From Pseudonocardia oroxyli (GTDB lineage: Bacteria > Actinomycetota > Actinomycetes > Mycobacteriales > Pseudonocardiaceae): a stretch of DNA of 64,000 bases. Below, piece after piece: positions 8,071-16,938 of the stretch (its first letter is position 1; every line of letters begins with the position of its first letter). The position numbers and the translations under genes are program-made. The stretch lies in contig NZ_FNBE01000015.1 of assembly GCF_900102195.1 (NCBI RefSeq), positions 120,132 through 184,131 on the forward strand, given 5' to 3'. A model generated the notes under the pieces. That model saw only the letters and a program-made list of their open reading frames with translations, ran no database searches and had not been told where the DNA came from.

Positions 8071-9117
8071 ACCTATGACGTGCTCGCCGAGCGAGTCCTC
8101 GACGGCGCAGTCCTCGACCGCGCGGAGGCCCTCGAGGTGCTGGCCACCCCGGACCACGAGGTCCTCGACCTCGTCGCCGCGGCGGGCCGGGTGCGCCGCG
8201 CGCACTTCGCCAACCTGGTCAAGGTCAACTACCTGGTGAACCTCAAGTCGGGACTCTGCCCGGAGGACTGCGGGTACTGCTCCCAGCGGCTGGGCTCCGA
8301 CGCGGACGTCCTGAAGTACTCCTGGCTGTCCACGGCGGACGCGGTGCGCCAGGCCGGCGCGGGGATCGCGGGCGGTGCGTCCCGGGTCTGCCTGGTCTCC
8401 AGCGGGCGCGGGCCGGGCGACCGGGACGTCGAGCGGGTGGCCTCGATCGTCGGCGCGCTGCGGACCGAACACCCGGACGTCGAGGTCTGCGCCTGCCTGG
8501 GGCTGCTGCAGGACGGCCAGGCCGAGCGCCTGGCCGAGGCCGGGGTCGACGCCTACAACCACAACCTGAACACCGCCGAGTCGAACTACGACGCCATCTG
8601 CTCCACGCACACCTACGCCGACCGCGTCGACACCGTCGAGAAGGCGCGGGCGGCGGGGCTGTCCCCCTGCTCCGGGTTGATCGTCGGGATGGGCGAGACC
8701 GACGACCAACTGGTCGACGCCCTCTTCGCGTTGCGAGACATCGGCAGCGACTCGGTCCCGGTGAACTTCCTGATGCCGTTCGACGGCACCCCGCTGGCCG
8801 GGACCTGGGAGCTGGACCCCCTGCGCTGCCTGCGGATCCTCGCGCTCGCCCGACTGGTCTGCCCCGCGACCGAGGTCCGGATGGCAGGCGGGCGGGAGAT
8901 GCACCTGCGGTCGCTGCAACCGCTCGCGCTGCACGTGGCGAACTCGCTGTTCCTCGGCGACTACCTCACCAGCGAGGGGCAGGCGGCGAAGGACGACCTG
9001 CAGATGATCGCGGACAACGGGTTCGCGGTGCTCGGCGCCGACACCGAGGGACGCGCGCCGGACCCGGTCGCGATCCGGCGCCGCGGCGCGGGCACCACCG
9101 ACGCCCCGAACGCATGA
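8062..9117 (+). CDS. bioB: Biotin synthase
   Basis: BioB is a radical-SAM enzyme that inserts sulfur into dethiobiotin, the last biotin step. The SAM-cluster motif CPEDCGYC (CxxxCxxC) is at about residue 71-78, followed by [24 protein letters not shown], the region holding ligands of the auxiliary [2Fe-2S] cluster. The length of 351 residues is normal. I use the GTG at 8062 ([15 protein letters not shown]); a ribosome site is not obvious and the start lies inside the repressor palindrome. It is the first gene of bioB-A-F-D and overlaps bioA by ATGA. Confidence 0.95.
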   Translation: MFKTYDVLAERVLDGAVLDRAEALEVLATPDHEVLDLVAAAGRVRRAHFANLVKVNYLVNLKSGLCPEDCGYCSQRLGSDADVLKYSWLSTADAVRQAGAGIAGGASRVCLVSSGRGPGDRDVERVASIVGALRTEHPDVEVCACLGLLQDGQAERLAEAGVDAYNHNLNTAESNYDAICSTHTYADRVDTVEKARAAGLSPCSGLIVGMGETDDQLVDALFALRDIGSDSVPVNFLMPFDGTPLAGTWELDPLRCLRILALARLVCPATEVRMAGGREMHLRSLQPLALHVANSLFLGDYLTSEGQAAKDDLQMIADNGFAVLGADTEGRAPDPVAIRRRGAGTTDAPNA

Positions 9118-10415
9118 CCTCGCTGCTCGACCGCGACCGCGGCCTGCTCTGGCACCCCTACGCGGCGCTCGACGGGCCCGCGCCCTACGCGGTGCGCGGC
9201 GCCGCCGGCGTCCGGCTGGACCTGGAGGCGGCGGACGGGGCCCGGTTCGACGTGATCGACGCGATGAGCTCCTGGTGGTGCGCGGTCCACGGCTACCGCC
9301 ACCCGGTGCTCGACGCCGCCGCGCACGCCCAGGTCGACCGGTTCAGCCACGTGATGTTCGGCGGCCTGACCCACGAGCCCGCGGTCCGGCTGGCCGAGGA
9401 CCTGGCGGCGCGCACCGGTCTCCCCCACGTCTTCCTCGCCGATTCCGGCTCGGTGTCGGTCGAGGTGGCGCTGAAGCTGGCGGTGCAGGTCCAGGCGGCG
9501 CGCGGGCGGCCCGAGCGCAGGCGGTTCGTGGCGTTGCGTGGCGGCTACCACGGCGACACCACCGGGGCGATGGGCGTCTGCGACCCCGTCGACGGGATGC
9601 ACGCGCTCTTCCCGGGCTTGGTGGGCACCCAGCTGTTCCTGCCGCGCCCGCCCGCCGCCGACACCGTCGACGGCGTGCTCACGCCGGAGTCGGACCCCCA
9701 GGTCGACGCCTGGATCGCCGGCGCGGAGGAGCTCGTGGCGGCGCACGCGGACACGGTGGCTGCCCTCGTCGTCGAGCCGGTGCTGCAGGGCGCGGGCGGG
9801 ATGCACGTGTACCCGCCGCGATGCCTGACCGCCCTGCGGCGCATCGCGGACGCGCACGACATCCTGCTGATCGCGGACGAGATCGCCACCGGGTTCGGTC
9901 GGACCGGCGCCCCCTTCGCGGTCGACCACGCCGGCGTCGTGCCAGACGTGATGTGCGTGGGGAAGGCCCTGACCGGCGGCTACCTGACGCTGGCCGCGGT
10001 GCTCTGCACCAGTGCCGTCGCCGAGGCCGTCACCCGGTCCCCGCAACGCGCGCTCCTGCACGGCCCGACGTTCATGGGCAACCCCCTGGCCTGCGCCGTC
10101 GCGTCGGCCTCGCTGTCCCTGCTCGACGACGGCGCGACGGTCGCCCGGATCGGCAGGGAGCTGGCCGCGGCGCTGGGCCCGGCGACGGGACTGTCCGCGG
10201 TCAAGGAGGTCCGGGTGCTCGGCGCCGTCGGCGCGGTGCAGCTCAGCGGCCCGGTGGACGTGGGTGCGGTGACCCGGGCGGCCCTGCGGCGCGGGGTCTG
10301 GGTCCGCCCGTTCCGCGACCTGGTCTACACGATGCCGCCCTACGTCTCGTCCACGGCGGACGTCGCGGCGATCGGCGCCGCGATCACCGGCGCCGTCGAG
10401 GAGGTGCACGGATGA
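9114..10415 (+). CDS. bioA: Adenosylmethionine-8-amino-7-oxononanoate aminotransferase
   Basis: BioA converts KAPA to DAPA using SAM as amino donor and PLP as cofactor. Visible motifs are LLWHPYAAL near the N-terminus, [29 protein letters not shown] (PLP phosphate site), [28 protein letters not shown] with the PLP-binding Asp, and [15 protein letters not shown] with the Schiff-base Lys. The length of 433 residues matches the family. The start overlaps bioB by ATGA and the stop overlaps bioF by ATGA, so the operon is tightly coupled. Confidence 0.95.
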   Translation: MTSLLDRDRGLLWHPYAALDGPAPYAVRGAAGVRLDLEAADGARFDVIDAMSSWWCAVHGYRHPVLDAAAHAQVDRFSHVMFGGLTHEPAVRLAEDLAARTGLPHVFLADSGSVSVEVALKLAVQVQAARGRPERRRFVALRGGYHGDTTGAMGVCDPVDGMHALFPGLVGTQLFLPRPPAADTVDGVLTPESDPQVDAWIAGAEELVAAHADTVAALVVEPVLQGAGGMHVYPPRCLTALRRIADAHDILLIADEIATGFGRTGAPFAVDHAGVVPDVMCVGKALTGGYLTLAAVLCTSAVAEAVTRSPQRALLHGPTFMGNPLACAVASASLSLLDDGATVARIGRELAAALGPATGLSAVKEVRVLGAVGAVQLSGPVDVGAVTRAALRRGVWVRPFRDLVYTMPPYVSSTADVAAIGAAITGAVEEVHG

Positions 10416-11536
10416 GCCTGGGTGTCTGGCTCGCGGAGGCGGCGCAGCGGCGGGAGCGGGCCGGGGTGGTGCGCGCGGACGACGTGCGGCGCAACCCGCA
10501 GTCCCGCCGCGGCCTGCTCGACCTCGCGTCGAACGACTACCTCGGCCTCGCCGACGACCCGCGCGTCCGCGACGCCGCGGCGGCGGCGCTGGACCGTTTC
10601 GGCACGGGCGCCCGCGCCTCCCGGGTCGTCACCGGAACCACGGCCGGGCACGCCGAGCTCGAGGCGGAGCTCGCCGACCTGACCGGGCAGCCCACCTGCC
10701 TGGCCTTCTCCAGCGGCTACACCGCGAACATCGGGCTGCTCACGGCGCTCGGCGACCCGGGCACCCTGATCGTCTCCGACGCCCACGCCCACGCCTCCCT
10801 GATCGACGGCGCCCGGCTCTCCCGGTCCCCGGTCGCGGTGTGCCCGCACGCCGATCTCGGCGCGCTGGAGCGGATCCTGCGGGAGCGGACCCGACCGCGG
10901 GCGATCGTGGTCGTCGAGTCGCTGTACTCGGTGCTGGGAGACGCCGCGGACCTCGCCGCCACCGCGGAGCTGTGCGCGTTCCACGACGCGCTGCTCGTCG
11001 TCGACGAGGCGCACGGCGTCGGCGTCGCCGGCCGGGGCCGGGGCGCGGTGCACGCGGCGGGCCTCGCCGGCGCCGAGCACGTGGTCGTGACCGCCACGCT
11101 GTCCAAGGCCCTCGGTGCCCAGGGCGGCGCCGTCCTGGGCTCCGCCGCCCTGCGGGAGCACCTCGTGAACACCGCGCGCACCTTCATCTTCGACACCGCC
11201 CTGGCGCCCGCGGCCGCGGCCGCCGCGGCGCAGGCGTGCCGGATCGTCCGCGCCGAGCCCGATCGCGTCGCCGCCCTGCACCGGGTGGCCCGCGCGGTCG
11301 CCGACGCCGCGGAGATCGACCACTCCCCCGGCGCGGTCCAGTCCCTCGAGGTCGGTGAGCCCGCGGCGGCCCTCGCCGCGGCCACCCGGCTCTTCGAGGA
11401 CGGCGTGGTGGTGGGTTGCTTCCGACCCCCGAGCGTGCCCGACGGCGTGTCCCGCCTGCGCCTCGTCGCGCGGGCCACCCTCGACCCCGCACGCGCGGCA
11501 GCGGCGGCGCGCCGGGCCCGCACCCTCGCGGCATGA
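10412..11536 (+). CDS. bioF: 8-amino-7-oxononanoate synthase
   Basis: BioF is the PLP enzyme joining pimeloyl thioester and alanine to make KAPA. Motifs seen are LLDLASNDYLGLADDPRV, GTGARASRVVTGTTAGHAELE, FSSGYTANIGLL, DEAHGVGVAGRGRGAV, and TLSKALGAQGGAVLGS with the PLP lysine. The 374-residue length is normal. The ATG at 10412 overlaps the bioA stop. A 66-base gap with palindrome copy 2 separates it from bioD, so bioD may be expressed at a lower level. Confidence 0.95.
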   Translation: MSLGVWLAEAAQRRERAGVVRADDVRRNPQSRRGLLDLASNDYLGLADDPRVRDAAAAALDRFGTGARASRVVTGTTAGHAELEAELADLTGQPTCLAFSSGYTANIGLLTALGDPGTLIVSDAHAHASLIDGARLSRSPVAVCPHADLGALERILRERTRPRAIVVVESLYSVLGDAADLAATAELCAFHDALLVVDEAHGVGVAGRGRGAVHAAGLAGAEHVVVTATLSKALGAQGGAVLGSAALREHLVNTARTFIFDTALAPAAAAAAAQACRIVRAEPDRVAALHRVARAVADAAEIDHSPGAVQSLEVGEPAAALAAATRLFEDGVVVGCFRPPSVPDGVSRLRLVARATLDPARAAAAARRARTLAA

Positions 11537-11551
11537 CCGGCACTGCGTGCC

Positions 11552-11593
11552 CGTGCGCGGTAAGTGGTGCCAGAGCACCACTTACCACGCACG
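11552..11593. repeat. Dispersed palindrome, copy 2 (between bioF and bioD)
   Basis: The stem has 19 bp with a single C-A mismatch and the loop CAGA. It lies inside the bio operon between two co-directional genes, so it could attenuate or process the transcript rather than end it completely. Confidence 0.85.
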
Positions 11594-11601
11594 ACCGCGG
11601 A

Positions 11602-12252
11602 GTGCTGGTGGTGACCGGGACCGACACCGGGGTCGGCAAGACGATCACGACCGCGGCCGTGGCCTCGGTGCTGCCGGACGCGGTGGTCTACAAGCCCGTG
11701 CAGGCGGGGACCGAGGACGGGCTGGGGGACGCGGACGTCGTCGCACGGCTCGCCGGCGTGCCCACGCACGAGGGGATCCGACTGCCGGACCCGATGGCGC
11801 CCGTGGCCGCGGCGAGGCGGGTTGGGGTCGCGCTCCCCCCGGTGCGGGAGCACGTCGAGTTCGTCGCGGCGCTAGCGGCGCAGCACGACCACGTCCTGGT
11901 CGAGGGGGCGGGCGGGCTGCTCGTCGAGCTCGACGACGAGGGACACACCCTCCGTGACCTGGCCCGGCTCCTCGGCGCACCGGTGATCGTCGTGTGCCGC
12001 AGCGGACTGGGTACCCTCAACCACACGGCGTTGACCCGCGAGGCCCTGCGCGGCCTCCCCGAGGCCGGACTGGTGATCGGATCCTGGCCAGACGCCCCCA
12101 CCGAGATCGACGAGTCCAACCGGGCCCACCTCGAGCCCCTGCTGGGCGCCGTCCCGGCCGATGCGGCCCGCCTGGACACGGCCCGGTTCCGCGCAGCCGC
12201 CCCGACATGGCTGCCCGCCCTGCGCGCCCGAGCCACGTCCGCCGAGCGGTAG
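11602..12252 (+). CDS. bioD: Dethiobiotin synthetase
   Basis: BioD is an ATP-dependent carboxylase closing the ureido ring of biotin. It starts with LVVTGTDTGVGKTITTAAVAS, a P-loop that in this family sits at the very N-terminus, then VVYKPVQAG, and VLVEGAGGLLVELDD further in. I use the GTG at 11602, which puts the P-loop at residues 5-14; longer in-frame starts would translate the palindrome. The length of 216 residues is typical. It is the last gene of the cluster. Confidence 0.93.
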   Translation: MLVVTGTDTGVGKTITTAAVASVLPDAVVYKPVQAGTEDGLGDADVVARLAGVPTHEGIRLPDPMAPVAAARRVGVALPPVREHVEFVAALAAQHDHVLVEGAGGLLVELDDEGHTLRDLARLLGAPVIVVCRSGLGTLNHTALTREALRGLPEAGLVIGSWPDAPTEIDESNRAHLEPLLGAVPADAARLDTARFRAAAPTWLPALRARATSAER

Positions 12253-12309
12253 ACCCGTCAGCGGTGGCCGGCCCGCAGGGGTCGCCTCCCGGCTGCCCGA
12301 ACCGACCCG

Positions 12310-12669
12310 TCAGTCGAACTCCAGCTGCCCCTCCTGGGTCTCGGCCTTCCACTGGTCGACCAGGGTGCGCTTGAACCGGTTGTTCAGCGGCACCTCGATG
12401 CCCTTCGCCTCGGCCCACTCGCGGACCTGCTGGCGCTGCTCGACCGTGAGCGCCGTGCCGGAGGGCTGGGCCCGCCTGCGCGGCAGCTCCGGGACCGAGG
12501 CCTCGATGCGCCCGACGTCCAGGTACGGCCGCAGCAGGTCGAGCAGCTTGCCGTACTCCTTCTCGGCCAGGTCGATCTGGATCCGCATCTGGTCGACCTG
12601 GAGCTCGTGCGACTCGACGTCCTTCTCGGTACCGCTGATGTCGCAGTACCGGATCTCCCGTACGCCCAC
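12310..12669 (-). CDS. Lsr2-like nucleoid-associated / DNA-bridging protein
   Basis: The protein has 119 residues. The N-terminal part (VREIRYCDISGTEKDV...QIDLAEKEYGKLLDLLRPYLDVGRI) aligns with the dimerisation domain of Lsr2, and the C-terminal part (VEQRQQVREWAEAKGIEVPLNNRFKRTLVDQWKAE) with its AT-hook-like DNA-binding domain. The RGR core of classic Lsr2 is replaced by NNRF, so DNA recognition may differ; this is a divergent paralogue rather than the housekeeping Lsr2. It lies four bases downstream of an uncharacterised gene, indicating one operon. Lsr2 proteins silence AT-rich acquired DNA, which is of interest beside the mobile element carrying a copy of its neighbour. Confidence 0.75.
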   Translation of the reverse strand: MGVREIRYCDISGTEKDVESHELQVDQMRIQIDLAEKEYGKLLDLLRPYLDVGRIEASVPELPRRRAQPSGTALTVEQRQQVREWAEAKGIEVPLNNRFKRTLVDQWKAETQEGQLEFD

Positions 12670-12673
12670 CTGG

Positions 12674-13189
12674 TCAGCCCCCCTGCTTCTTCTGGGCCTT
12701 CTTCTTCGCGTCCGCCTGGGCCTTCGCGATCGACTTGCGCAGCGCCGTGATGCTCTCGCCCGCCAGCGCCTTCGAGGCGACCGAGTCGCCGATCTGGCGC
12801 GGGGTCATGTGACCGCGCCCGGACGGCGCCAGGTACATCTCGCCCTTGGGCCCGGTCTGGTAGACCAGCCCCGAGGTGACCCGGGCGAACCGGGTCCGGC
12901 TACCCCGGCGGACGCCCTCCCACTTCTCCACCCGCACCGCGAGCTTGCAGCAGGTGCACTGGAGGCGCCGGATGAACAGCCCCTCCTCGTCGACCTCCGA
13001 GAAGTGGATGCCCGCCTGACGGATCGTCGGGAAGAGGTGCCTGCCGCGCTCACGGCACATGATCACCTCGTCGGAGACCCCGTCGACGTAGAGGTCGACG
13101 TCCTCCTCCGACGCCCGAATGTATCCCGCATCCTGCTGCTGCTCACCCTGGATCGACAGCCCTGCGCGACCCGGTGTGTCCTCTGCCAA
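12674..13189 (-). CDS. Uncharacterised cysteine-containing protein paired with Lsr2-like gene
   Basis: I do not recognise a named family. The 171-residue protein has an acidic N-terminus, a conserved core (VDLYVDGVSDEVIMCRERGRHLFPTI) and CTCC about 40 residues later, which together could bind a metal. A positively charged stretch follows (WEGVRRGSRTRFARV), then RGHMTPRQIGDSVASKALAGES and a Lys/Ala-rich tail resembling histone H1-like tails. Basic tail plus linkage to an Lsr2-like gene suggests nucleic-acid binding, which is inference. A close paralogue lies on the integrative element at 61129-61653. ATG at 13189 is the only sensible start. Confidence 0.7.
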   Translation of the reverse strand: MAEDTPGRAGLSIQGEQQQDAGYIRASEEDVDLYVDGVSDEVIMCRERGRHLFPTIRQAGIHFSEVDEEGLFIRRLQCTCCKLAVRVEKWEGVRRGSRTRFARVTSGLVYQTGPKGEMYLAPSGRGHMTPRQIGDSVASKALAGESITALRKSIAKAQADAKKKAQKKQGG

Positions 13190-13375
13190 GACCCCATGCT
13201 CCTCTCACTGTTCGACCGCACCCGCGATCCTATCGGTCGCTCGGGTCGTGTGACCGCCGATCAGATCACGACTCACCGACCGGCCGCGATCCCACCCGGT
13301 CACCGTCACATCCCGATCCCCCCTCGCGCGCCGTACCCTGGCCCCCGAATCGGACCGAGGGGAAGGAAACGACGC

Positions 13376-13834
13376 ATGCCGAAGTTCGCCACCGCGGACC
13401 GCGTCGACCGGGACGCGCTGCTCGCGTTCCTGCGCCCGCGCCACCGCGCGGTGCTCATCACGACCCGGGCGGACGGGCGGCCGCAGTCCTCGCCGGTCAC
13501 GTGCGGCGTCGACGCCGAGGGGCGGATCGTCGTGTCCACCTACCCGGGTCGGGCCAAGACCCGCAACGTGCGGCGGAACCCGCAGGTCGCGCTGTGCGTG
13601 CTCTCCGATGACTGGGACGGCCCCTACGTGCACGTCGACGGCACGGCCGAGGTGCTCGACATGCCCGAGGCGCTCGACGGGCTCGTGGACTACTACCGCG
13701 GCATCGCGGGCGAGCACCCGGACTGGGCGGAGTACCGGGAGGCGATGGCCCGTCAGGGCAAGTCGCTGATCCGGGTCACGCCGGACGACTGGGGCCCGGT
13801 CGCCACGGGCGGCTTCCCTCCCCCGCAGGACTGA
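13376..13834 (+). CDS. PPOX-class F420-dependent oxidoreductase
   Basis: This 152-residue split-barrel flavin/deazaflavin-binding protein shows family landmarks: LAFLRPRHRAVLITTRADGRPQSSPVTCGVD, TYPGRAKTRNVRRNPQVALCVLSD and the C-terminal SLIRVTPDDWGPV. The ATG at 13376 follows a GAGGGGAAGGA ribosome site. Actinobacteria use such enzymes to reduce varied substrates with F420H2; the substrate here is unknown. It stands alone and ends at the outer arm of palindrome copy 3. Confidence 0.85.
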   Translation: MPKFATADRVDRDALLAFLRPRHRAVLITTRADGRPQSSPVTCGVDAEGRIVVSTYPGRAKTRNVRRNPQVALCVLSDDWDGPYVHVDGTAEVLDMPEALDGLVDYYRGIAGEHPDWAEYREAMARQGKSLIRVTPDDWGPVATGGFPPPQD

Positions 13835-13848
13835 GCGCCTCCGGCGCT

Positions 13849-13890
13849 CGTGAGTGGTGAGTGGTGCTCTGGCACCACTTACCGCGCACG
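13849..13890. repeat. Dispersed palindrome, copy 3, with extra outer stem
   Basis: The 19-bp stem has loop TCTG and a few mismatches near its base. An outer inverted repeat GCGCCTCCGGCG (13835-13846) pairs with 13892-13903, extending it. It lies between convergent genes; its right half also encodes the last residues and the TAA of the lyase gene. Confidence 0.85.
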
Positions 13891-14805
13891 GGCGCCGGAG
13901 GCGCGGGTCCAGGGGAAGGCGGGGGCGTTGGAGCCGACGCCCTGGGCGGTCCGGGAGCGGTTGGGCTCGCCGAGCTCGTCGAGCAGCGCGGCCGACAGGT
14001 CGGCCAGAGCGACCAGGCCCGCCGGGTCCAGCCAGTCCGGCCGCAGCGCGAACAGCAGGTCCTCGGTGGCGGTGTTGCCGCTGGCCCCGGGCGCGAACGG
14101 GCAGCCGCCGAGACCGCCGAGCGCGCCGTCCACCATGGACGCCCCCGCGGCGACGGCGGCGAGGGTGTTCGCCACACCCTGCCCCCAGGTGTCGTGGCCG
14201 TGGAAGACGATCCGCGCCTCCGGTCGGGCCGCGTGCACCCGCTCCACGAGCGCGGCCACCTCGCCCGGCGCGGCCTGCCCGAGCGTGTCCGCCAGCACCA
14301 CGTCCGCCGCCCCCTCGGTCCGGGGGTCCTCGACGATCCGCAGGACGCGGTCCGGGTCCACCGGACCGTCGAACGGACAGGTGAACGTGGTGGCCAGGCA
14401 GAGCTGGATGCGCCCGCCCGCACCGAGCGCGGTCTCGACCGCCGCAGGCATGGCGGCGAGGCTCGCCTCGGTGTCGCGGCCGATGTTGGCCCGGTTGTGG
14501 GCGTCGGACACCGAGAGGCAGTACTGGACGTTCCGGGCCCCCGCCGCGACGGCGCGGGCGACGTGGCGCGGGGTCGCGACCCACAGCCAGCAGCGGTCGA
14601 GCTCCGCCGGCGTCAGCGCGGCGACCACGTCGAGGGTGTCGGCCAGCGGGGGCACCAGGTCGGGGCGGGCGAGCGAGCCGATCTCCAGGCTGGGCACCCC
14701 CAGGTCGAGCAGCTCCCGGACGATCTCGACCTTGCGCCCGGTGGGCAGCGCCCGGCCGGTGAGCTGCAGCCCGTCCCGCAGGGTGACGTCGCGCAGGGCG
14801 ATCAT
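13879..14805 (-). CDS. Hydroxymethylglutaryl-CoA lyase family protein
   Basis: This is a DRE-TIM metallolyase of 308 residues that cleaves 3-hydroxy-3-methylglutaryl-CoA or a related 3-hydroxyacyl-CoA. The DRE-TIM signature is near the N-terminus (LRDVTLRDGLQ), with VSDAHNRANIGR, FHGHDTWGQGVAN (metal-binding HxH) and GGLGGCPFAPGASGNTATEDL, the cysteine loop typical of HMG-CoA lyases. The ATG overlaps the CoA-transferase stop (ATGA). The C-terminal residues ASGARAR and the TAA are supplied by palindrome copy 3, so the native end appears to have been overwritten. Confidence 0.85.
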   Translation of the reverse strand: MIALRDVTLRDGLQLTGRALPTGRKVEIVRELLDLGVPSLEIGSLARPDLVPPLADTLDVVAALTPAELDRCWLWVATPRHVARAVAAGARNVQYCLSVSDAHNRANIGRDTEASLAAMPAAVETALGAGGRIQLCLATTFTCPFDGPVDPDRVLRIVEDPRTEGAADVVLADTLGQAAPGEVAALVERVHAARPEARIVFHGHDTWGQGVANTLAAVAAGASMVDGALGGLGGCPFAPGASGNTATEDLLFALRPDWLDPAGLVALADLSAALLDELGEPNRSRTAQGVGSNAPAFPWTRASGARAR

Positions 14806-15971
14806 CGCAGGCCGCCCAGGACCTCGTCGGTGTGCTCGCCGAGATCGGGTCCCAGCGAGCGGATCGGGACGGTGCCGTCGCCCAGCACCGGGACGACGCC
14901 GGTGAAGCCGACCCGCTTCGGCGCCTCGCCGCCGGTGTCCACCTCGAAGTACTGGATCATGTCGCGCGCGCGGTACTGCGGGTCCGCGCAGATGTCCGGG
15001 GCGGTGTAGATCGGCCCGGCGGGCACCTCCGCGGCCTCCAGCCGGGCGAGCACCTCGGCTCGGGGCAGCGAGGCGGTCCAGGCGCCGATCGCCTCGTCGA
15101 GCTCGTCCCGGCGCCGCCACCGCCCGGCGTTCGACGCGAGATCGGGGTCCTCGGCCAGGTCCGGCCTGCCCGCGGTCTTCATCAGTCGTGTGTAGATGCC
15201 GTCGCCGTTGCCGGCGATGACCACCGAGTCCCCGCCCGCGCACGGGTAGGCGTTGGAGGGCGCGATGCCCTCCATCCGGCCGCCGACCCGCGTGCGTTCC
15301 ACCCCGTAGGCGAGGTGGTCGGGCACGAGGGACTCCATCATGGACAGCACGGCCTCGTTCAGCGCCACGTCGATGGTGCGCCTGCCCAGCGGCGGCCGCT
15401 CGCGCGTCTCGCGCTGGAACAGCGCCATGACCGCGCCGAAGGCCGCGTAGAGCCCCGCGATGGAGTCCCCGATGGACACCCCGGTGCGCGACGGCGGCCG
15501 GTCCGGCTCCCCCACCAGGTCCCGCAGGCCACCCATCGCCTCGGCGACCGCGGCGAACCCGGGCCGCCCGGCGAGCGGGCCGGTCTGCCCGAAGGCGGAG
15601 ATGCGGACGACGACGACGTCCGGGTTCGCGGCGTCGAGCTCGGCCGGGCCGAGGCCCCACTTCTCCAGCGTCCCGGGTCGGAAGTTCTCCAGCACGATGT
15701 CGGCCTGTGCGACGAGCGCGAGCACCGCCTCGCGCCCCGCCGGGTCCCGCAGGTCCAGCACCACGGACTTCTTGTTGCGGTTGACCGTGCGGTAGAGCAT
15801 CGACGTCTCGCCCGCGTAGAGCCGCCAGTTCCGCAGCTCGTCCCCGGTGCGCGGGCGCTCGATCTTGATCACCTCGGCGCCGAAGTCGGCGAGCAGCCGA
15901 CCGGCGGTGGGCGCGGCGATGTAGTTGCCGAGCTCGACCACCCGGACTCCCTCGAGGGGCAGGGCTGTCAT
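14802..15971 (-). CDS. CaiB/BaiF family CoA-transferase (class III)
   Basis: This class III CoA-transferase has 389 residues. It opens with LPLEGVRVVELGNYIAAPTAGRLLADFGAEVIKIERPRTGD, the family's N-terminal signature; the catalytic-Asp position in that region is an established feature. NRNKKSVVLDLRDPAGREAVLALVAQADIVLENFRPG is also diagnostic. Together with the adjoining lyase it would activate and then cleave a branched hydroxy-acid, such as a methylglutarate or citramalate type substrate; which one is unknown. It is the first gene of a two-gene unit facing an IclR regulator 77 bases upstream in the same direction. Confidence 0.87.
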   Translation of the reverse strand: MTALPLEGVRVVELGNYIAAPTAGRLLADFGAEVIKIERPRTGDELRNWRLYAGETSMLYRTVNRNKKSVVLDLRDPAGREAVLALVAQADIVLENFRPGTLEKWGLGPAELDAANPDVVVVRISAFGQTGPLAGRPGFAAVAEAMGGLRDLVGEPDRPPSRTGVSIGDSIAGLYAAFGAVMALFQRETRERPPLGRRTIDVALNEAVLSMMESLVPDHLAYGVERTRVGGRMEGIAPSNAYPCAGGDSVVIAGNGDGIYTRLMKTAGRPDLAEDPDLASNAGRWRRRDELDEAIGAWTASLPRAEVLARLEAAEVPAGPIYTAPDICADPQYRARDMIQYFEVDTGGEAPKRVGFTGVVPVLGDGTVPIRSLGPDLGEHTDEVLGGLR

Positions 15972-16048
15972 CGGACCTCCTGGACGGCGAGTGTCACCTG
16001 CTGTGTGAGCAGATACCCACCATACGGGTCAACCGCCGTCCGTGCGGC

Positions 16049-16831
16049 TCATCGGGGGTGCCGACCGCCGAGGGTGCGCACGAGCTGCTCGGCGTGCGCG
16101 ACGACCGTGTCCACCCACCCCTCGCACCGTTCCCGAGGCATCCGCAGCCGAGGCCCGACGACGCCGAGCGCCCCCACCAGCTCCGCCCCCGAGTCGAACA
16201 CGGGGGCGGCCAGCCCGGACGCGCCGTCCTCCCGCTCGCCGACCGTCACCGAGACCCCGTCCCGCCGGGCCCGGGCGACGGCGAGGCGCAGCGCGTCCGG
16301 ATCGGTGATCGTCTCGTCGGTCAGGGTCTCGAGGGGTTCGGCCAGCACGCGGTCGAGCAGGTCGGGGCGCCAGGCCAGGATCACCCGGCCCGCCGAGCCG
16401 ACGTGCAGGGGCATCACCTTCCCCACGTACATCTCCCGGCGCAGGGCGTGCGTGGTCTCGGCGAGCGCGACGCAGACCCGGCTGCCCTGCTCGGCCCGGA
16501 AGAAGCACGCCGTCTCCCCGGTCTCGTCCCGCAGCGACCGGACGACCGGCGCGACGAGCTCCAGCACGTCCACGCCCTGGGTCGCGGGCGCGGCCCAGTA
16601 GGCCATCCGCACGCCGATCCGGATGCCGTCCCCGGCCCGGTCCAGCAGGCCCTCCGCCACCATGTTCGCCACCAGGCGTTGGACGGTCGAGGTGGGGATG
16701 CCGGTCGCCTTCTGGATCTCGCCGAGGGTCAGCACCGGCCGGGCGAGGGTGAACGCGTCGAGGATCTCGGTGATCTTGCCCAGGACCAGCAGCCGGTGCC
16801 GCGAGCCGGTCGGGGCGTCCTCGACGCTCAT
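16049..16831 (-). CDS. IclR family transcriptional regulator
   Basis: The 260-residue regulator has an N-terminal winged HTH (LGKITEILDAFTLARPVLTLGEIQKATGIPTSTVQRLVANMVAEGLL) and a GAF-like effector domain (HVGSAGRVILAW, DGASGLAAPVFDSGAELVGALGVVGP). It lies just upstream of, and in the same direction as, the CoA-transferase/lyase pair, and is the obvious local regulator. The 77-base gap before the pair should hold their promoter. The effector is presumably the acid degraded by the pair. Confidence 0.87.
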   Translation of the reverse strand: MSVEDAPTGSRHRLLVLGKITEILDAFTLARPVLTLGEIQKATGIPTSTVQRLVANMVAEGLLDRAGDGIRIGVRMAYWAAPATQGVDVLELVAPVVRSLRDETGETACFFRAEQGSRVCVALAETTHALRREMYVGKVMPLHVGSAGRVILAWRPDLLDRVLAEPLETLTDETITDPDALRLAVARARRDGVSVTVGEREDGASGLAAPVFDSGAELVGALGVVGPRLRMPRERCEGWVDTVVAHAEQLVRTLGGRHPR

Positions 16832-16938
16832 GAGCCGACCTTAGCGATCGCAGGACGCCACACCTGCTCACCCGGTCGGGGTCCTCCGATGGGCCGACGG
16901 TGGTTGCAGGCACGTCCTCCTGCCGTAGGTTCCGCAGT

